This document shows, piece by piece, positions 43,208 to 54,245 of a stretch of 64,000 nt of DNA. Position numbers and translations under genes: made by a program. Each line of letters starts with the position of its first letter. The stretch's first letter is position 1. This DNA comes from Kingdonia uniflora (taxonomy: Eukaryota; Streptophyta; Magnoliopsida; Ranunculales; Circaeasteraceae). Below the pieces are notes generated by a model. It saw only the letters and a list, made by a program, of their open reading frames with translations, was not told the DNA's origin and searched no databases. The stretch spans positions 4,278,001-4,342,000 of the forward strand of contig JACGCM010000669.1 in the NCBI GenBank assembly GCA_014058105.1, given 5' to 3'.

Positions 43208-43956
43208 TGTTGGAATTTTTTTAACTTCAAAATATGATTTTAAAATATTTTATCCCACATTGGAAATAAAAAGTAATGTATATTAGTTTTTATATCTCTA
43301 TTGCTTAGTTGGATTTAAAGTCTACCATGGGAGTGTGTGCACTTTAGCGAGATGCTTCGCATCGAGCGTGACTCGCGCACACACGCGAGCGTGGGCATGG
43401 GCGAATGGGCGTTTGAGGCGCTTTTTGGCGTTTTATTAGGCGTACTTAGCACTTTGCACGCTTGCTGCGGTCGTGGGGCGTGGGCTTAGTGGGCTTGGGT
43501 CTAGAACATATAACCTCTAGGACTTCTATGTTTGTTTGAGTCTGTAACTGGTTATATCATTAATGGGGAGTAAGTGCGACTTATTAATACTTATGTATTA
43601 ATTAAACAGTTTTAGAACTGGAAAGTTTTTTAGACTCTTATTTATAGAGTTCTCTCGGGTGAGTAAAATACAGAGAAAAACAAAAACAACTTCTTCTTTT
43701 TTCTCTCTCAATTTCACTTTTCATTTTTTGGGCAATGAGGAAAGGTGAAACAAACTTGATCACTTTGTGCAGTACAAAGGCATAGTGATAGAACGGTCTA
43801 GCTTGGTTGAATCTCGGAGATAGTGCTACTGAGTTCTCTTGCACCTTTGGAGAGGCTTCGACTATCTTCAAGAAGTGTTTGCGCGCCTCCTTGCTTGGTT
43901 CGGTAATTGTTTTCTTTTGGTGAAGATTAGTTCCTTAATCTTGAATTTTTCTAACA
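43208..43956 (+). mobile_element. Solo LTR of the copia family, TSD GATTT
   Basis: 749 bp from TGTTGGAATT to TTTCTAACA, flanked by GATTT at 43203-43207 and 43957-43961. It is the reverse complement of the LTRs at 46778-47528 and 52054-52776, with moderate divergence. A TATTTATAG promoter box is at 43639-43647. Such solo LTRs arise by recombination between the two LTRs of one element. Confidence 0.93.
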
Positions 43957-43961
43957 GATTT

Positions 43962-44673
43962 CACATAAGGCAGATTTGGAGCCAGTTTCTTCTCACACAT
44001 CTCTGACTCTCTCTGTAATTCCCTATATCCCCTTCCACGATTCTGTTTCAATCTTAATTTCTCTCCTTCGAAGCACGTTGTACTTATTTCTCTCCGAATT
44101 TGTATTCATCATCGGTGAGACCATTTCGTTAAGGTTTGATAATAAGAGACTGGTAATCCAAGGTGGGTCAATATTTCGAGGTTTTCGGTCGTCGATCGGA
44201 TTAATTGAGGTACTGGAGAGAACAGGTGTGATAAATGACTGATTGTTAGTGGAAATTGGTTTTGTAAAATTGGAATTGGTGTTGGAGTTGGAGAGAGATT
44301 GGTTGGGAGTTATTGTTTCTCCTTTTCTTTTCCTTCTCCGTGTAGTGTGAATTTGGGTTTCATGAGGATGATGAAGAAATGTGAAGAAGAGAGAGATAAA
44401 GAGAAATAAGAGGAGTATTTTGGAGGAGAGAATTTGTGTGTGGGTGGGGGGGGGGAAAGATAATGGGAATTGAGAGAGTTAGAATTGAGAAGAGAAGAGA
44501 TCGAGAGAGAAAGAGTGACGGAGACAAAGTTTACACTTTTAGTCTTTGTACCTTCTTTCCTTTACTTAGAGATACTTTGGGAAATCAACGTGGACAATCA
44601 AACGGACAGCTGACGCCATGTGACCTCACAGTTCCTTTTCTCACCCATATCTAATGTAAGGTAGACCTCCTTA
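43962..44673 (+). other. HDS intron, nothing recognised
   Basis: Contains a G-run at 44443-44455 and GA-rich stretches (44380-44520). The frame at 43976-44242 shows no family resemblance. Confidence 0.5.
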
Positions 44674-45155
44674 GAGCATCCACAATAGTCAAGTGGGTAG
44701 ATTGGATGAATATTGAGGTAAATCCAATCCACCTCAATCCACCCCACAACAGTTTCAATCTACCCCAAGGTGAATTCACCCCAGCGCACTTCTGAACCGT
44801 GCGCTAAAATGGACGTCCCAGATGCATCCACAAAATCAAATCTAAGCCATTCAAACCCATCGCAGTTCTAAACCACGCGTACTTCAGAACTGCGCTTAAT
44901 AGGAACCGTTGATAGGAGGACACGTGTTATCATCTTAGGAAAGAAGTGTTGTCGCATACTTTTGAACCGCGCGGCGTGAATTTACCCTCAATCCACCCTC
45001 AGGGTAGATTTTCCACCAAATCTGCCCTTGGATGGATTTTTCTCCTGTCACGTCACCGATTCACCTAGCTGCTGGGAGACGATTTGGGTGAAAAAGAGGG
45101 TGGATTTGAAAGTTCACCCGCCACGTCAGGGTGTACTTAGCTGCTGTGGGTGCTC
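44674..45155. mobile_element. Harbinger-type MITE, TSD TTA
   Basis: 482 bp with ends GAGCATCCACAATAG and, inverted, GAGCACCCACAGCAG, flanked by TTA (44671-44673 and 45156-45158). The interior repeats GAACCGCGC/TTCTGAACC words. The end type matches the large element at 38440-42281, which belongs to the same superfamily. Confidence 0.88.
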
Positions 45156-45286
45156 TTACGTCGGTCTGATTATTATTCCTATTGTTATTTTTGTGTGTTT
45201 TTTAAGCATTGATTAATAATTGAAGTATGATTCATTTATTTAGATACTTTTATTTTTCTGATATTGCACTTCCAACTATCATTCAG

Positions 45287-46367
45287 GTACACGCATGGTT
45301 GTATCTGTCTGTGGAGATGAACCATGGGAAGAAGAGCTAGATGCCCTTCAAAATGTTGATGCTACTCTGCTTCTACATTATCTACCTGCACAACTGGGGA
45401 CAAATCAGTAGAATACATGCAGCAAGGAGGTAATGGTTAGTGATGATACCTATTTCTCTTTCAATAATTTTACTTTATTGAGTCATAAAGTTGTTTTCTT
45501 CATTGTTCTTTTAGAGCATCTTCAACTCTTTGGTATCCAAATGCTAAAATGTAATCTCTTTTTTAAGTAGAAGCCCAAGATGCCAACAATGGACTGCTAA
45601 ATTACTAAATTTCACGTTATTTTTGACATGAAGGCCACCAACGGGGGCCACTTGTCAGGACTGATCCTGACTTACCCGGCATGTGTATCTGCGGGGATAT
45701 CACTTGCCTCATCGATTATTCGGACAAATGGTGATAAATTATGAACCCGGATCACCCTTACCAACAAGAAAATAAAGACATTTGGGAAAAAGGAGAGACA
45801 GATCAAAGTTAGACTGTGATGATGGGCAAGAGCTATTTTTTTCTTCTATAAGCTGGTTCATCATATAGCACACATACCACATACTAATGTAGCACCATTT
45901 TAACTTTAATAGACCTTCTACTTCCTGAAAAACAACATTTACAGTATGATCCATCCTTGTCTTCTAACTTGATATCACCATAGTTTTTCTGCTAGTGAAA
46001 ATTTTCAACTCTAGTATCAAATTTCAATGTGCATGCAGTCTATTTAAATATTTAGCAGAGAATGCACTCAACTTTCCTGTAATTCACCATATAGAATTTC
46101 TGAAAGGAAATCACAGGTATTTTGCTTATTCATACGATTGATTAGCCAATAGTTAATAATATGACCATAAACAACCCTTTTAGCTTTTATTCTTATCCTT
46201 CTTGCAGAGATGATCTAGTGATCGGTGATGGTAGCAATGCTGGCGCATTTCTTGTAGATTGACTTAGCAATGGACTTCTACTAGATGCCCAAGACCAGGA
46301 TTTTGATTTTCTAAGAAACACTTTTTTCAATTTACTTCAAGGTTGCAGAATGCGGAATACAAAGACG
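45287..46367 (+). pseudogene. HDS: HDS pseudogene, last three recognisable exons
   Basis: 45287-45429: GTRMVVSVCGDEPWEEELDA, NVDATLLLHYLP, with Arg to Cys in the VRGDEP block and a one-base loss near 45410 before SRIHAARR. 46039-46116: YLAENALNFPVIHHIEF, then a one-base loss. 46208-46367: DDLVIGDGSNAGAFLVD, TGA at 46260, then LLLDAQDQDFDFLRN and FNLLQGCRMRNTKT. Normal plants continue with the CPSCGR iron-sulphur block; it is absent in the remaining window. A Harbinger-type end (TTAGAGCATCTTCAAC, 45511) in the first intron has no partner. Confidence 0.9.
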
Positions 46368-46777
46368 GTAAAATTTTTAATTTCAAGGTGAGTGACAAGA
46401 GCGATGCTATTTATTTTGAGTATCTAAAATGTTAATCTTAACTTTAATAGGGACGGTTAAGTTGGTGGACATCATACCCTTGTCTTATTCAAATCTTATG
46501 CGGGACCCAGTTATGAAAAAATCCAAAAGGATTGCCCTATGAGAGCATAAGATTGGGACGCTCAAATATAAAATATGAGGATCCTTTCATTTCTCCTCCC
46601 CTCTTGATTTCTCGCACTGCCTCAAGTCAACCAATTTCTGGGAGCTTGTAAAGTTACACGAAGTCAAGTTATTTCGTGGATTTTGAACCCACCACTTAAG
46701 TAGAGTGGAAGAAGATTATCGATTCTAGATTCTTCCACCTTATACTCCAAGAGCCTACAACATTTTTAAAGTGTTTT
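46368..46777 (+). other. Sequence between last HDS exon and copia element
   Basis: About 410 bp. It starts with a plausible donor and shows no exon. The last five bases, GTTTT, are the copia target. Confidence 0.5.
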
Positions 46778-47528
46778 GGTTAGAAAAAATTCAAGATTAA
46801 GGAACTAATCTTCACCAAAAGAAAATAATTACCGAACCAAGCAAGGAGGCGCACAAGCGCTTCTTGAAGATAGTCGAAGCCTCTCCAAAGGTACAAGAGA
46901 ACTCAGTAGCATTATCTCCGGGATTCAACCAAGCTAGACCCGTTCTATCACTATGTGCTTGCACTGCACAAAGTGATCAAGTTTGTTTCACCTTTCCTCA
47001 TTGCCCAAAAAACAAAAACAAAAATTGAGAAAGAAAAAAAAGAAGTTGTTTTGTTTTTCTCTATCATTTACTCACCCGAGAGAACTCTATAAATAAGAGT
47101 CTAAAAAACTTTTCAGTTCTAAAACTGTTTAATTAATACATAAGTATTAATAAGTCACACTTACTCCCCATTAATGATATAACCAGTTACAGACTCAAAC
47201 AGACATAGAAGTCCAAGAGGTTGTCTATTTCAGACCCAAGCCCACTAAGCCTATGCCCCACGACCGTGGCAAGCGTGCAAAGTGCTAAGTGCGCCTAATA
47301 AAATGCCAAAAAGTGCCTCAAACGCCCATTCGCCCACGCCCGCGCGCGCGCGCGAGCGCGAGTCGCGCTCGATTCGAAGCATTTCGCTAGAGTGCACACA
47401 CTCCTAGAGTAGACCTCAATTCCAACTAAGCAATAGAGATATAAAAACTAATATAAATTACTTTTTATTTCCAATGTGAGATAAAGCATTCTAAAATCAT
47501 ATTTTGAAGTTAAAACAATTTCAACAAT
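46778..47528 (-). repeat. 3' LTR of copia element
   Basis: 751 bp. It differs from the partner at about 20 bases and by a CG-repeat insertion at 47336-47366. AAGTGGGGGAT on the minus strand just inside (47529-47539) is the polypurine tract. Confidence 0.93.
47340..47366. repeat. CG dinucleotide run in copia 3' LTR
   Basis: CGCGCGCGCGCG run followed by AGCGCGAG, about 28 bp absent from the 5' LTR (compare 52600-52612). The solo LTR has its own variant, with ACACACGCGAGCG, near 43378. Confidence 0.85.
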
Positions 47529-48148
47529 CCCCCACTTGTTTTAATTTAAAAATAACAAACATAATTCCCCCAGAGGTTTAAATAAAACAAAAACAAATAA
47601 ATAAAAATTTGGGCATAAAGGCAAATCATGTGCATATATTTAGGTGTTTTGAGGACTGGAACTTATACATTGTAAAACATGTCTAAGTTTATCATGTCAA
47701 AAGTTAGTGGAGTGCCCTTGAACTAAAATTGACAGAAAATATTAGTAGACTTAAGCCTTGAACTAATAATCCTATTTGATAAACATGACATGTCGTACAC
47801 ACATAATTTTCAGAGAAACAAATAACTTTTGAGCTCAACACTTTAAAGTTCGTGTTTAATCCCTTTCTACTAAGTGCTCTAGAGACAGTCTGTCATCTCA
47901 TAGGAACTGACTAGATTCCACACTTAGAGAGGTGAGTTTACCAAGAGTGATCTTTAAACACTCCAATCCAAATGGATCTTTTAAACTCATTTCGAGAACA
48001 ATCCCAGCCTTACACATTTTACAGAGTAAAAATCACTAGAACCATAAGAATAAGACTTTATATAAAGAGAAGTGCTTACTACAATTTGTTAACTCACGAG
48101 TTTGTTTTCCCATTAAACCTCTACAGGTTGGGTTTCCACTCAGAGAAA

Positions 48149-48703
48149 CTATGTACAGACTTTCAATCTCATTCCCCTCGATATCGAACTAATCATGTCT
48201 CTCGCAAGGCCTTTTGATAGAGGATCTGCCAAATTTTCTTTGGACTTCACATATTGAACGGTCATGACTCCGTTCTTAATAATCCCCCTGACATGATTAT
48301 GTTTCAGACGAATCTGTTTTGATTTCCCATTATAAGTCTCGTTGTATGCTCGCAGCAATGCAGCCTGATTATCACAATAGATTGTGATTGCCGGCATAGG
48401 CTTTTTCCTGATGGGAATATCAAACAACACTGATTTCAGCCACTCGGCCTCTTCTCCCGTAGAAGAAAGACTAATGAACTCCGATTCCATAGAGGAATGA
48501 GTTATGGAAGTTTGCTTTTTGGATCTCCAAGAGATCGTACCTCTAGCTAAGGAAAAAAATCCATGCAGTAATCGATTTTGACTCGTCTGGATCCGAGTTC
48601 CAAGTCGCATCACAGTACCCTTCAAGTACAGCTGGATGTCTCCCATAATGTATCCCATAACCCATTGTACCCTTAAGGTACCTTTAAACTCTGTATAGTG
48701 CAT
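48149..48703 (-). pseudogene. Copia RNase H, frameshifted
   Basis: 184 codons that overlap the end of the main frame. Readable blocks: GTISWRSKKQTSITHSSMES, EFISLSSTGEEAEWLKSVL, IYCDNQAALLRA and SKQIRLKHNHVRGIIKNGVM. The ES-EFISL and CDNQAA blocks carry conserved acidic residues. The upstream part, with YCDATWNSDPDESKSITAW, lies in another frame, so two frameshifts (about 48690 and 48560) break it from RT. Confidence 0.85.
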
Positions 48704-51683
48704 CCCAATGCTCTTTACGTGGGTTACTTGTGTATCTGCTCAATTTTCCTACTGCATATGCAAGATCGGGTCTTGTACAATCCATAACATACATTAAACT
48801 ACCAATGATTTGGGACTTCTCAAGTTGAGCTATAGATTTACCTGCATTCTTCTGCAACTTTATGCTTTGATCAAATGGAGTAGGAGAAGGTTTAGACTCA
48901 TATTGATTAAATCTTCGCAGAACCTTCTCGATGTATTTGGATTGCGTAAGAGCTATCCCATTGTTGTTCCTGATAATTTCAATTCCCAGAATTACATCAG
49001 CCTCGCCAAGATCCTTCATATCAAACTTTGAAGACAAGAAATTCTTCGCATTTATGACTTGATCATTGTCGGTTCCAATGATAAGCATGTCATCGACATA
49101 AAGACATATAATGACTCCACTACTGCCATTAAACTTGCTATAGACACAGAAATCACCACCATTAACGTTAAAACCATCAGCAATCAGCACTGTTCTGAAC
49201 TTGTCATGCCACTGCTTAGGAGCTTGTTTTAGTCCATAGAGAGATTTGATCAGCTTACATACCGTTTTCATATTATTATCCACAACAAACCCCTCTGGCT
49301 GAACCATATAAATTTCTTCGTCAAGATCTCCATTCAGAAAAGTGGACGTTACATCCATCTGATGTATGACCAGATTGTTCAATGATGCAATAGCTATCAT
49401 TAGTCTTATTGTAGAGATTCTTGCCACAGGTGCATATGTATCGAATAAATCATAACCCTCTCGTTGCTTGTATCCTTTTGCCACCAAACGAGCCTTGTAC
49501 TTATCAATTGAACCGTCGGGTCTAAGTGTCCTCTTGAATATCCGCTTACATCCAAGGGGTTTGCTCCCCGGAGGTAGATCCACTAATGTCCATGTATTAT
49601 TGGACATTATAGAGTGAATCTCATCATCAATTGCTTCCTTCCAAAACATTGCATTATTCGAACTCATTGCCTCAGAATAAGTACTAGGATCCTTTTCTGC
49701 CATGAAAACATAATCAGAACCAAAGTTTTTAGGTATGCGAGGTCTAACACTTCTACGAGGTTCCATCGGTACAACAGTTGCATTGCTTCTCTTGTGTGAA
49801 CTCGAAGACTCAACCCCCATAGTTTCCTTATCCTTCTTAAGCGGAGAGATGTTCTCAAAGAAATCAGCATTTGTTGACTCAATAATAGAATGAGGTACTG
49901 GAGATTCCAAATTCAGAAATTTGGAAGCCTTGCTACTCACAGAATAACCAACAAAGACGCCATCCAACCCTCGCGGTCCAACTTTTGGAAACTGAACGTG
50001 TGGTAACTTGACTTGAGCTAAGCATCCCCAGACTTTGAGATAATTCAGGTTAGGCTTTCTCCCTTTCCATACTTCATAAGGAGTCTTTCCAATTGCTTTA
50101 TGAGGAACCCGATTCAAAATATGACACGACGAAAGAAGAGTTTCGCCCCATAGATTAGATGGAGCACCCAAACTGATAAGCATGGAATTAACCATTTCTG
50201 TAATAGTTATATTCTTCCGTTCCGCAATGTCGTTCTGTTCTAGTGTCCTTGGAGCAGACATTTGATGGTGCACCCCTTCAGCTTCGCAAAATTCTTGCAA
50301 ACCCGTGAATGTGTACTCTCCCCCTCTATCGGTCCTAAGAGTCTTTATCTTGTAATTGTGAAAGTTCTCGACTTCAGCTTTGTACGTTTTAAACTTGTCA
50401 AAGGCTTCATCTTTAGTGCTTAAAAGAAAAACGTAAGTGTATCTCGAAGCGTCGTCAATGAATGTAATAAAATATCTTTTTCTATTTCTGGACAAAACAT
50501 ATGTCATCTCACAGATGTCTGAATGTACAAGATCTAAAACCTTTGATGATCTCTCAACAGATCTAAAAGAGGTTCTAGTAACTTTACATTTGCTGCATAT
50601 TATGCATTTTTCTTGAGTCTGATTGTGTTTTGGAATTAATCCATTACTTGCCATCGATTGAATCGATTTATAGTTTACATGGCCCAATCTACCATGCCAC
50701 AATTCAGAGGACTCAAGAATATACGCAGAAACGGATTCATTCATTATATTCAATTTAAACATTCTAGAAACAGAATAACCCTTACCAACAAAATTGTCAT
50801 TTTTTGTAAGGATCATTTTGTCAGATTCAAACACAATTTTGAAACCATGAGAACTGAAGAGGCTGACTGAAACTAAGTTCTTGCGAATCTCCGAAATGTG
50901 ATAAACTTCAGTTAAGGTGATGGTCTTCCCAGATGTGAATTTGAGATCTACCGAACCCTTACCAACGATCTTGGAAGTTGAAGAATCACCCATGTAGACG
51001 TGCATCCCATCCCCCACAGGTTCATAAGTCATGAACATATTCTTGTCACAACAAATATGCTTTGTTGCACCCGAATCGATCCACCAATCCACTTCTCCTC
51101 CGACCATATTCACTTCAGACACCATCACAATTAATTTGTCTTCTTCATGCTGTTTGCCCTTTCTGAAACGACAATCTCTTGCAAAATGGCCAGGCTTGCC
51201 ACATACATAGCAATAAGATTTCTTTCTGTCTCCATTTTGTTTGGTTCCTGGCTTCTTCTTGAAATCTTTCTTTATCGGTTTGAAATTATTCTTTGAATAT
51301 TTCTTTTGCCCTTCAACCTTCTTTGGACCTGCAGATTCAACAACATGTGCTTTTACAACAACATCATTAGTCTTTTCAGTTCCCTTTTCACGATTACGAG
51401 ATTCTTCTTCAACCCATAGATGATAAAGAAGATCATCCAGAGTGATGTCCTCTTTCTTTTGCATCATTTTCTTTTTATAATCTTTCCAAGCAAGAGGCAA
51501 CTTGGAAATAATTACACTCACATGAAAGTTTGCATCAATTTTCATCCCAGCAGAAACAATTGAGTCGGCAAAAACTTGAAATTCTTGTACCTGCTCCAGA
51601 ATCGGTTTAGAATCAACCATAACATAGTCTATGTAATTACTGACTTGAAACTTTTTGGTGCTAGTTTCATCAGCAACATACAC
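48684..51683 (-). pseudogene. Copia gag-protease-integrase-RT polyprotein, 999 codons open
   Basis: The frame is uninterrupted for 999 codons. Zinc knuckle CYVCGKPGHFARDC near residue 160; protease WWIDSGATKHIC near 205; integrase HHCC with LWHGRLGHV and CIICSKC near 330-365, then DICEMTY, LRTDRGGEY near 451 and QNDIAERKN carrying the catalytic Glu; RT with KARLVAKGYKQREGYD, MDVTSTFLNG and LYVDDMLIIG near 862. Catalytic residues look present. It is separated from the gag start by a TGA near 51697 (Trp expected). I count it a pseudogene because of that stop and the RNase H frameshifts. Confidence 0.92.
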
Positions 51684-51698
51684 AGTCCTAATACCTTC

Positions 51699-52043
51699 TC
51701 ATAAGTCTTTTGCATTATTGATCTTTTTCTTAAACTGATTATATAGAGCATCAGTTAGAGAATTCAGAATATGGTGACGACACAAATAGTCATCATCTTT
51801 CCATTTCTGAATTTTCTCTAGCGCCTTTTTAGCAGCATCGGACAAAGTTTCAGCAGGTGTAGTGGGACAAATATCAGAAAGAACATAAAATTTTTTGAGT
51901 TGTTTCAGCAAAAATACCATCTTATCCTCCCAGCGATAAAAATTCTTTCCATCAAAATGGGTCAAGTCATTTGAAAATAAACCTATCGAATTGGTTGGTA
52001 CAATAGCCAAGAAGTTAAATTCAGAGGCCAAATTGTTTGACAT
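51699..52043 (-). pseudogene. Copia gag N-terminus, ended by nonsense codon
   Basis: 114 codons from an ATG at 52041-52043. LTHFDGKNFYRWEDKMVFLL and WKDDDYLCRHHILNSLTDAL are standard copia gag blocks. A TGA after AKDL joins directly to the 999-codon frame, without frame change. A single nonsense change thus splits the polyprotein. Confidence 0.9.
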
Positions 52044-52053
52044 ATCTTCAAAT

Positions 52054-52776
52054 TGTTAGAAAAAATTCAAGATTAAGGAACTAATCTTCACCAAAAGAAA
52101 ACAATTATCGAACCAAGCAAGGAGGTGCGCAAGCGCTTCTTGAAGATAGTCGAAGCCTCTCCAAAGGTGCAAGAGAACTCAGCAGCACTGTCTCCGGGAT
52201 TCAACCAAGCTAGACCCGTTCTATCACTATGTGCTTGCACTGCACAAAGTGATCAAGTTTGTTTCACCTTTCCTCATTGCCCAAAAAACAAAAACAAAAA
52301 TTGAGAAAGAAAAAAAAGAAGTTGTTTTGTTTTTCTCTATCATTTACTCACCCGAGAGAACTCTATAAATAAGAGTCTAAAAAACTTTTCAGTTCTAAAA
52401 CTGTTTAATTAATACATAAGTATTAATAAGTCACACTTACTCCCCATTAATGATATAACCAGTTACAGACTCAAACAGACATAGAAGTCCAAGAGGTTGT
52501 CTATTTCAGACCCAAGCCCACTAAGCCTATGCCCCACGACCGTGGCAAGCGTGCAAAGTGTTAAGTGCGCCTAATAAAATGCCAAAAAGCGCCTCAAACG
52601 CCCATTCGCGAGTCGCGCTCGATGCGAAACATCTCGCTAGAGTGCACACACTCCTAGAGTAGACTTTAAATCCAACTAAGCAATAGAGATATAAAAACTA
52701 ATATAAATTACTTTTTATTTCCAATGTGGGATAAAACATTTTAAAATCATATTTTGAAGTTAAAACAATTCCAACA
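52054..52776 (-). repeat. 5' LTR of copia element
   Basis: 723 bp reading TGTTGGAATT to TTCTAACA on the minus strand. The TATTTATAG box lies at about 52363-52371, 320 bases before gag. The same box is in the solo LTR at 43639. Confidence 0.93.
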
Positions 52777-52781
52777 GTTTT

Positions 52782-52874
52782 TGCATCGCCAACCAATTCG
52801 ATATACCTCACATCGGCTCTTTTACTTACTCCACTCCCAAAAACATATGATAGCTCACCACAATGCGGGCATCC
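52782..52874 (-). pseudogene. Fragment resembling INDH/NUBPL-type P-loop Fe-S carrier
   Basis: After an acceptor-like AG the minus strand reads (E)NMVGCPHCGELSYVFGSG and then IELVGD. The Mrp/NBP35-like INDH (NUBPL) proteins of mitochondria, which help insert iron-sulphur clusters into complex I, have an ENM-x-CPHC-S-(Y/F)-(I/V)-FG block at this spacing. The CxxC is kept, while the following GGA is altered to GVS. It stops at the copia target, and no Walker A exon was found on either side. It may be a captured or deleted fragment, or chance. Confidence 0.4.
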
Positions 52875-52881
52875 AACCATA

Positions 52882-53936
52882 TTTTCTTATAACTTTAAAA
52901 GTATGATGAAATGACGGAAACTTTAACTAGGACGGGGAAATCATCTAACATATATGTTAATTAACTTAATAAATTATAACTACACTATAAAATTTTGATT
53001 ATATGACATTTAGATGTCATATAAGAAGGGTGTTAGCTTTGAGCAAATCAAGTCAATGATGAAGTGAAGTTTCCCAGAAAGCTTCATGGCTGGTAGGATC
53101 AAAGTTAAATGATGCCTGGTCAGTTTGTACTTCATGCAACTCCTATCAACCTTAACTCACAGGGAGGGAGGGGTACTTGGATTTTTTGAAATTTTAAAGA
53201 GATTGAGAGCAGTACTCAAAGTAAATAAAAATGTTTATCGAATTTTATTAAATGGTTTATTGATTAAATTGCAGTCAACGGTGAATATATAAGAGAAAAA
53301 TTTAATAACAGTGTCAGTTAAACTTCAATTTGACTTCATGATATGCCCCATATTAATATCTACTGATACTTCATCACATCAGAACCTGAATTGTATCATA
53401 TATGATGATAATAAATTTGCTTCATTTTGAAGTAGAAGATGGTGTGGATGTACATTTTTCCAGGGACTCAAAAGTGATAGGAAATGCCCTTAAGTTTATC
53501 ATCCAACTTATGAGGGTAGCTAGTATTGAGTTAGACTATTGTACATGTCATATACCAAGGAAATTTGCCCCTTCTTGTATTGCATTGGAAGGAACGTGAA
53601 ATAAATTTAGTAAGGATGAGTGGTCTTTACCATGCATACCTTTGATTAACCCTTGATTCTTTCGACAGGGGACTCAGATTAGTTCCTTCTTCAATTTATT
53701 AGGAAGTTACTGAATACTAGTTAACACTGAGATATTTGTATCAATCTTAACTTAGTTCTTCGTGGATCTTATCCTCGTCTTCAATATAAACTGTTCCACT
53801 TGTTTGTTTTCCATCTATGTAGAGAACTAGTAGGATTAAACTTTTTCTTCTACGACATATGAGCACTTTGCTTTTATCTGTGGTTAACTAATCAAATATT
53901 GTATGTCCTCTATTTTACATTTTCACTACTCAACAG
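52882..53936 (+). other. Unassigned sequence before CBL remnant
   Basis: About 1.05 kb of AT-rich sequence. It contains no recognisable upstream CBL exons (the PLP-lysine HSATKF exon was looked for and not seen). The frame at 53402-53599 has no family resemblance. Confidence 0.5.
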
Positions 53937-54179
53937 CTTAGCGAAAGAGATAGCATTTCTGATTTCTACAAAGTGCAGAAGGCTCAGGCTTAGCCCCATT
54001 TGACTGCTGGATTTGCTTACCCAATTAAAACTATGGCGTTACGTATTGAGAGGCAACAGGTACATCAACATCTTCTTTTTTAACCATTTTGCTTCTGTTT
54101 ATTTATGATTTTAAACGTCTTATCAATAGAAGTAAAAAATGACATAAATAACCTTAAAGTAAAGAAAGCAAGGGGTACA

Positions 54180-54245
54180 TCACATATCATCTCCTATTAC
54201 ATTACATATCATCTCCTACCTGTAATAGTAGGAGATGATATGTGA
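54180..54245. repeat. Strong hairpin, about 22-bp stem
   Basis: TCACATATCATCTCC-TATTACA pairs with TGTAATA-GTA-GGAGATGATATGTGA across a 19-base loop that repeats ATATCATCTCCTA once more. The stem is perfect but for a 3-base bulge. It could be an expressed hairpin or a decayed foldback element. Confidence 0.9.

Larger units (their letters stand above)
4375..46367 (+). pseudogene. HDS: HDS (GcpE/IspG) pseudogene, about 15 exons spread over 42 kb
   Basis: In plants HDS converts methylerythritol cyclodiphosphate to hydroxymethylbutenyl diphosphate in the plastid, the penultimate step of the MEP isoprenoid pathway. Exons occur in correct order with recognisable GT/AG borders at 4375-4542, 4639-4745, 4881-4979, 5071-5147, 5526-5644, 5760-5791 plus 14143-14341, 16378-16440 plus 26868-26884 plus 29848-29884, 29980-30054, 30142-30219, 30433-30492, 42470 to about 42520, 42684-42814, 45287-45429, 46039-46116 and 46208-46367. 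Stops lie at 4453, 4882, 5621, 30019, 30046 and 46260; frameshifts near 4961, 5528, 45410 and 46100. The transit peptide and the C-terminal iron-sulphur domain were not found. Three transposons interrupt exons. Identity rests on remembered family sequence but is consistent across every exon. Confidence 0.9.
46778..52776 (-). mobile_element. Ty1/copia retrotransposon, nearly complete, TSD GTTTT
   Basis: 5999 bp with LTRs 46778-47528 and 52054-52776 (about 97% identical by eye apart from a CG-rich indel) and GTTTT at 46773-46777 and 52777-52781. Domain order on the minus strand is gag, protease, integrase, RT, RNase H, that of copia. It is the youngest large insertion here. The first base of the low-coordinate LTR copy is G where the partner has T. 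Only ten bases separate the 5' LTR from the gag start, and no usual primer site is seen. Confidence 0.95.

Noticed and set aside
43638..43871. 77-codon minus-strand frame
   Set aside because: It lies wholly inside the solo LTR.
45511..45660. A further complete Harbinger-type MITE
   Set aside because: A TTAGAGCATC end is present, but no inverted partner end was found nearby, so only a remnant end is claimed.
48810..51423. Plus-strand frames across the copia pol region
   Set aside because: Shadows of the 999-codon minus-strand frame.
52698..52880. Full 60-codon minus-strand frame as one gene
   Set aside because: Everything below 52777 is the copia LTR end, so only 52782-52874 can belong to an older sequence.
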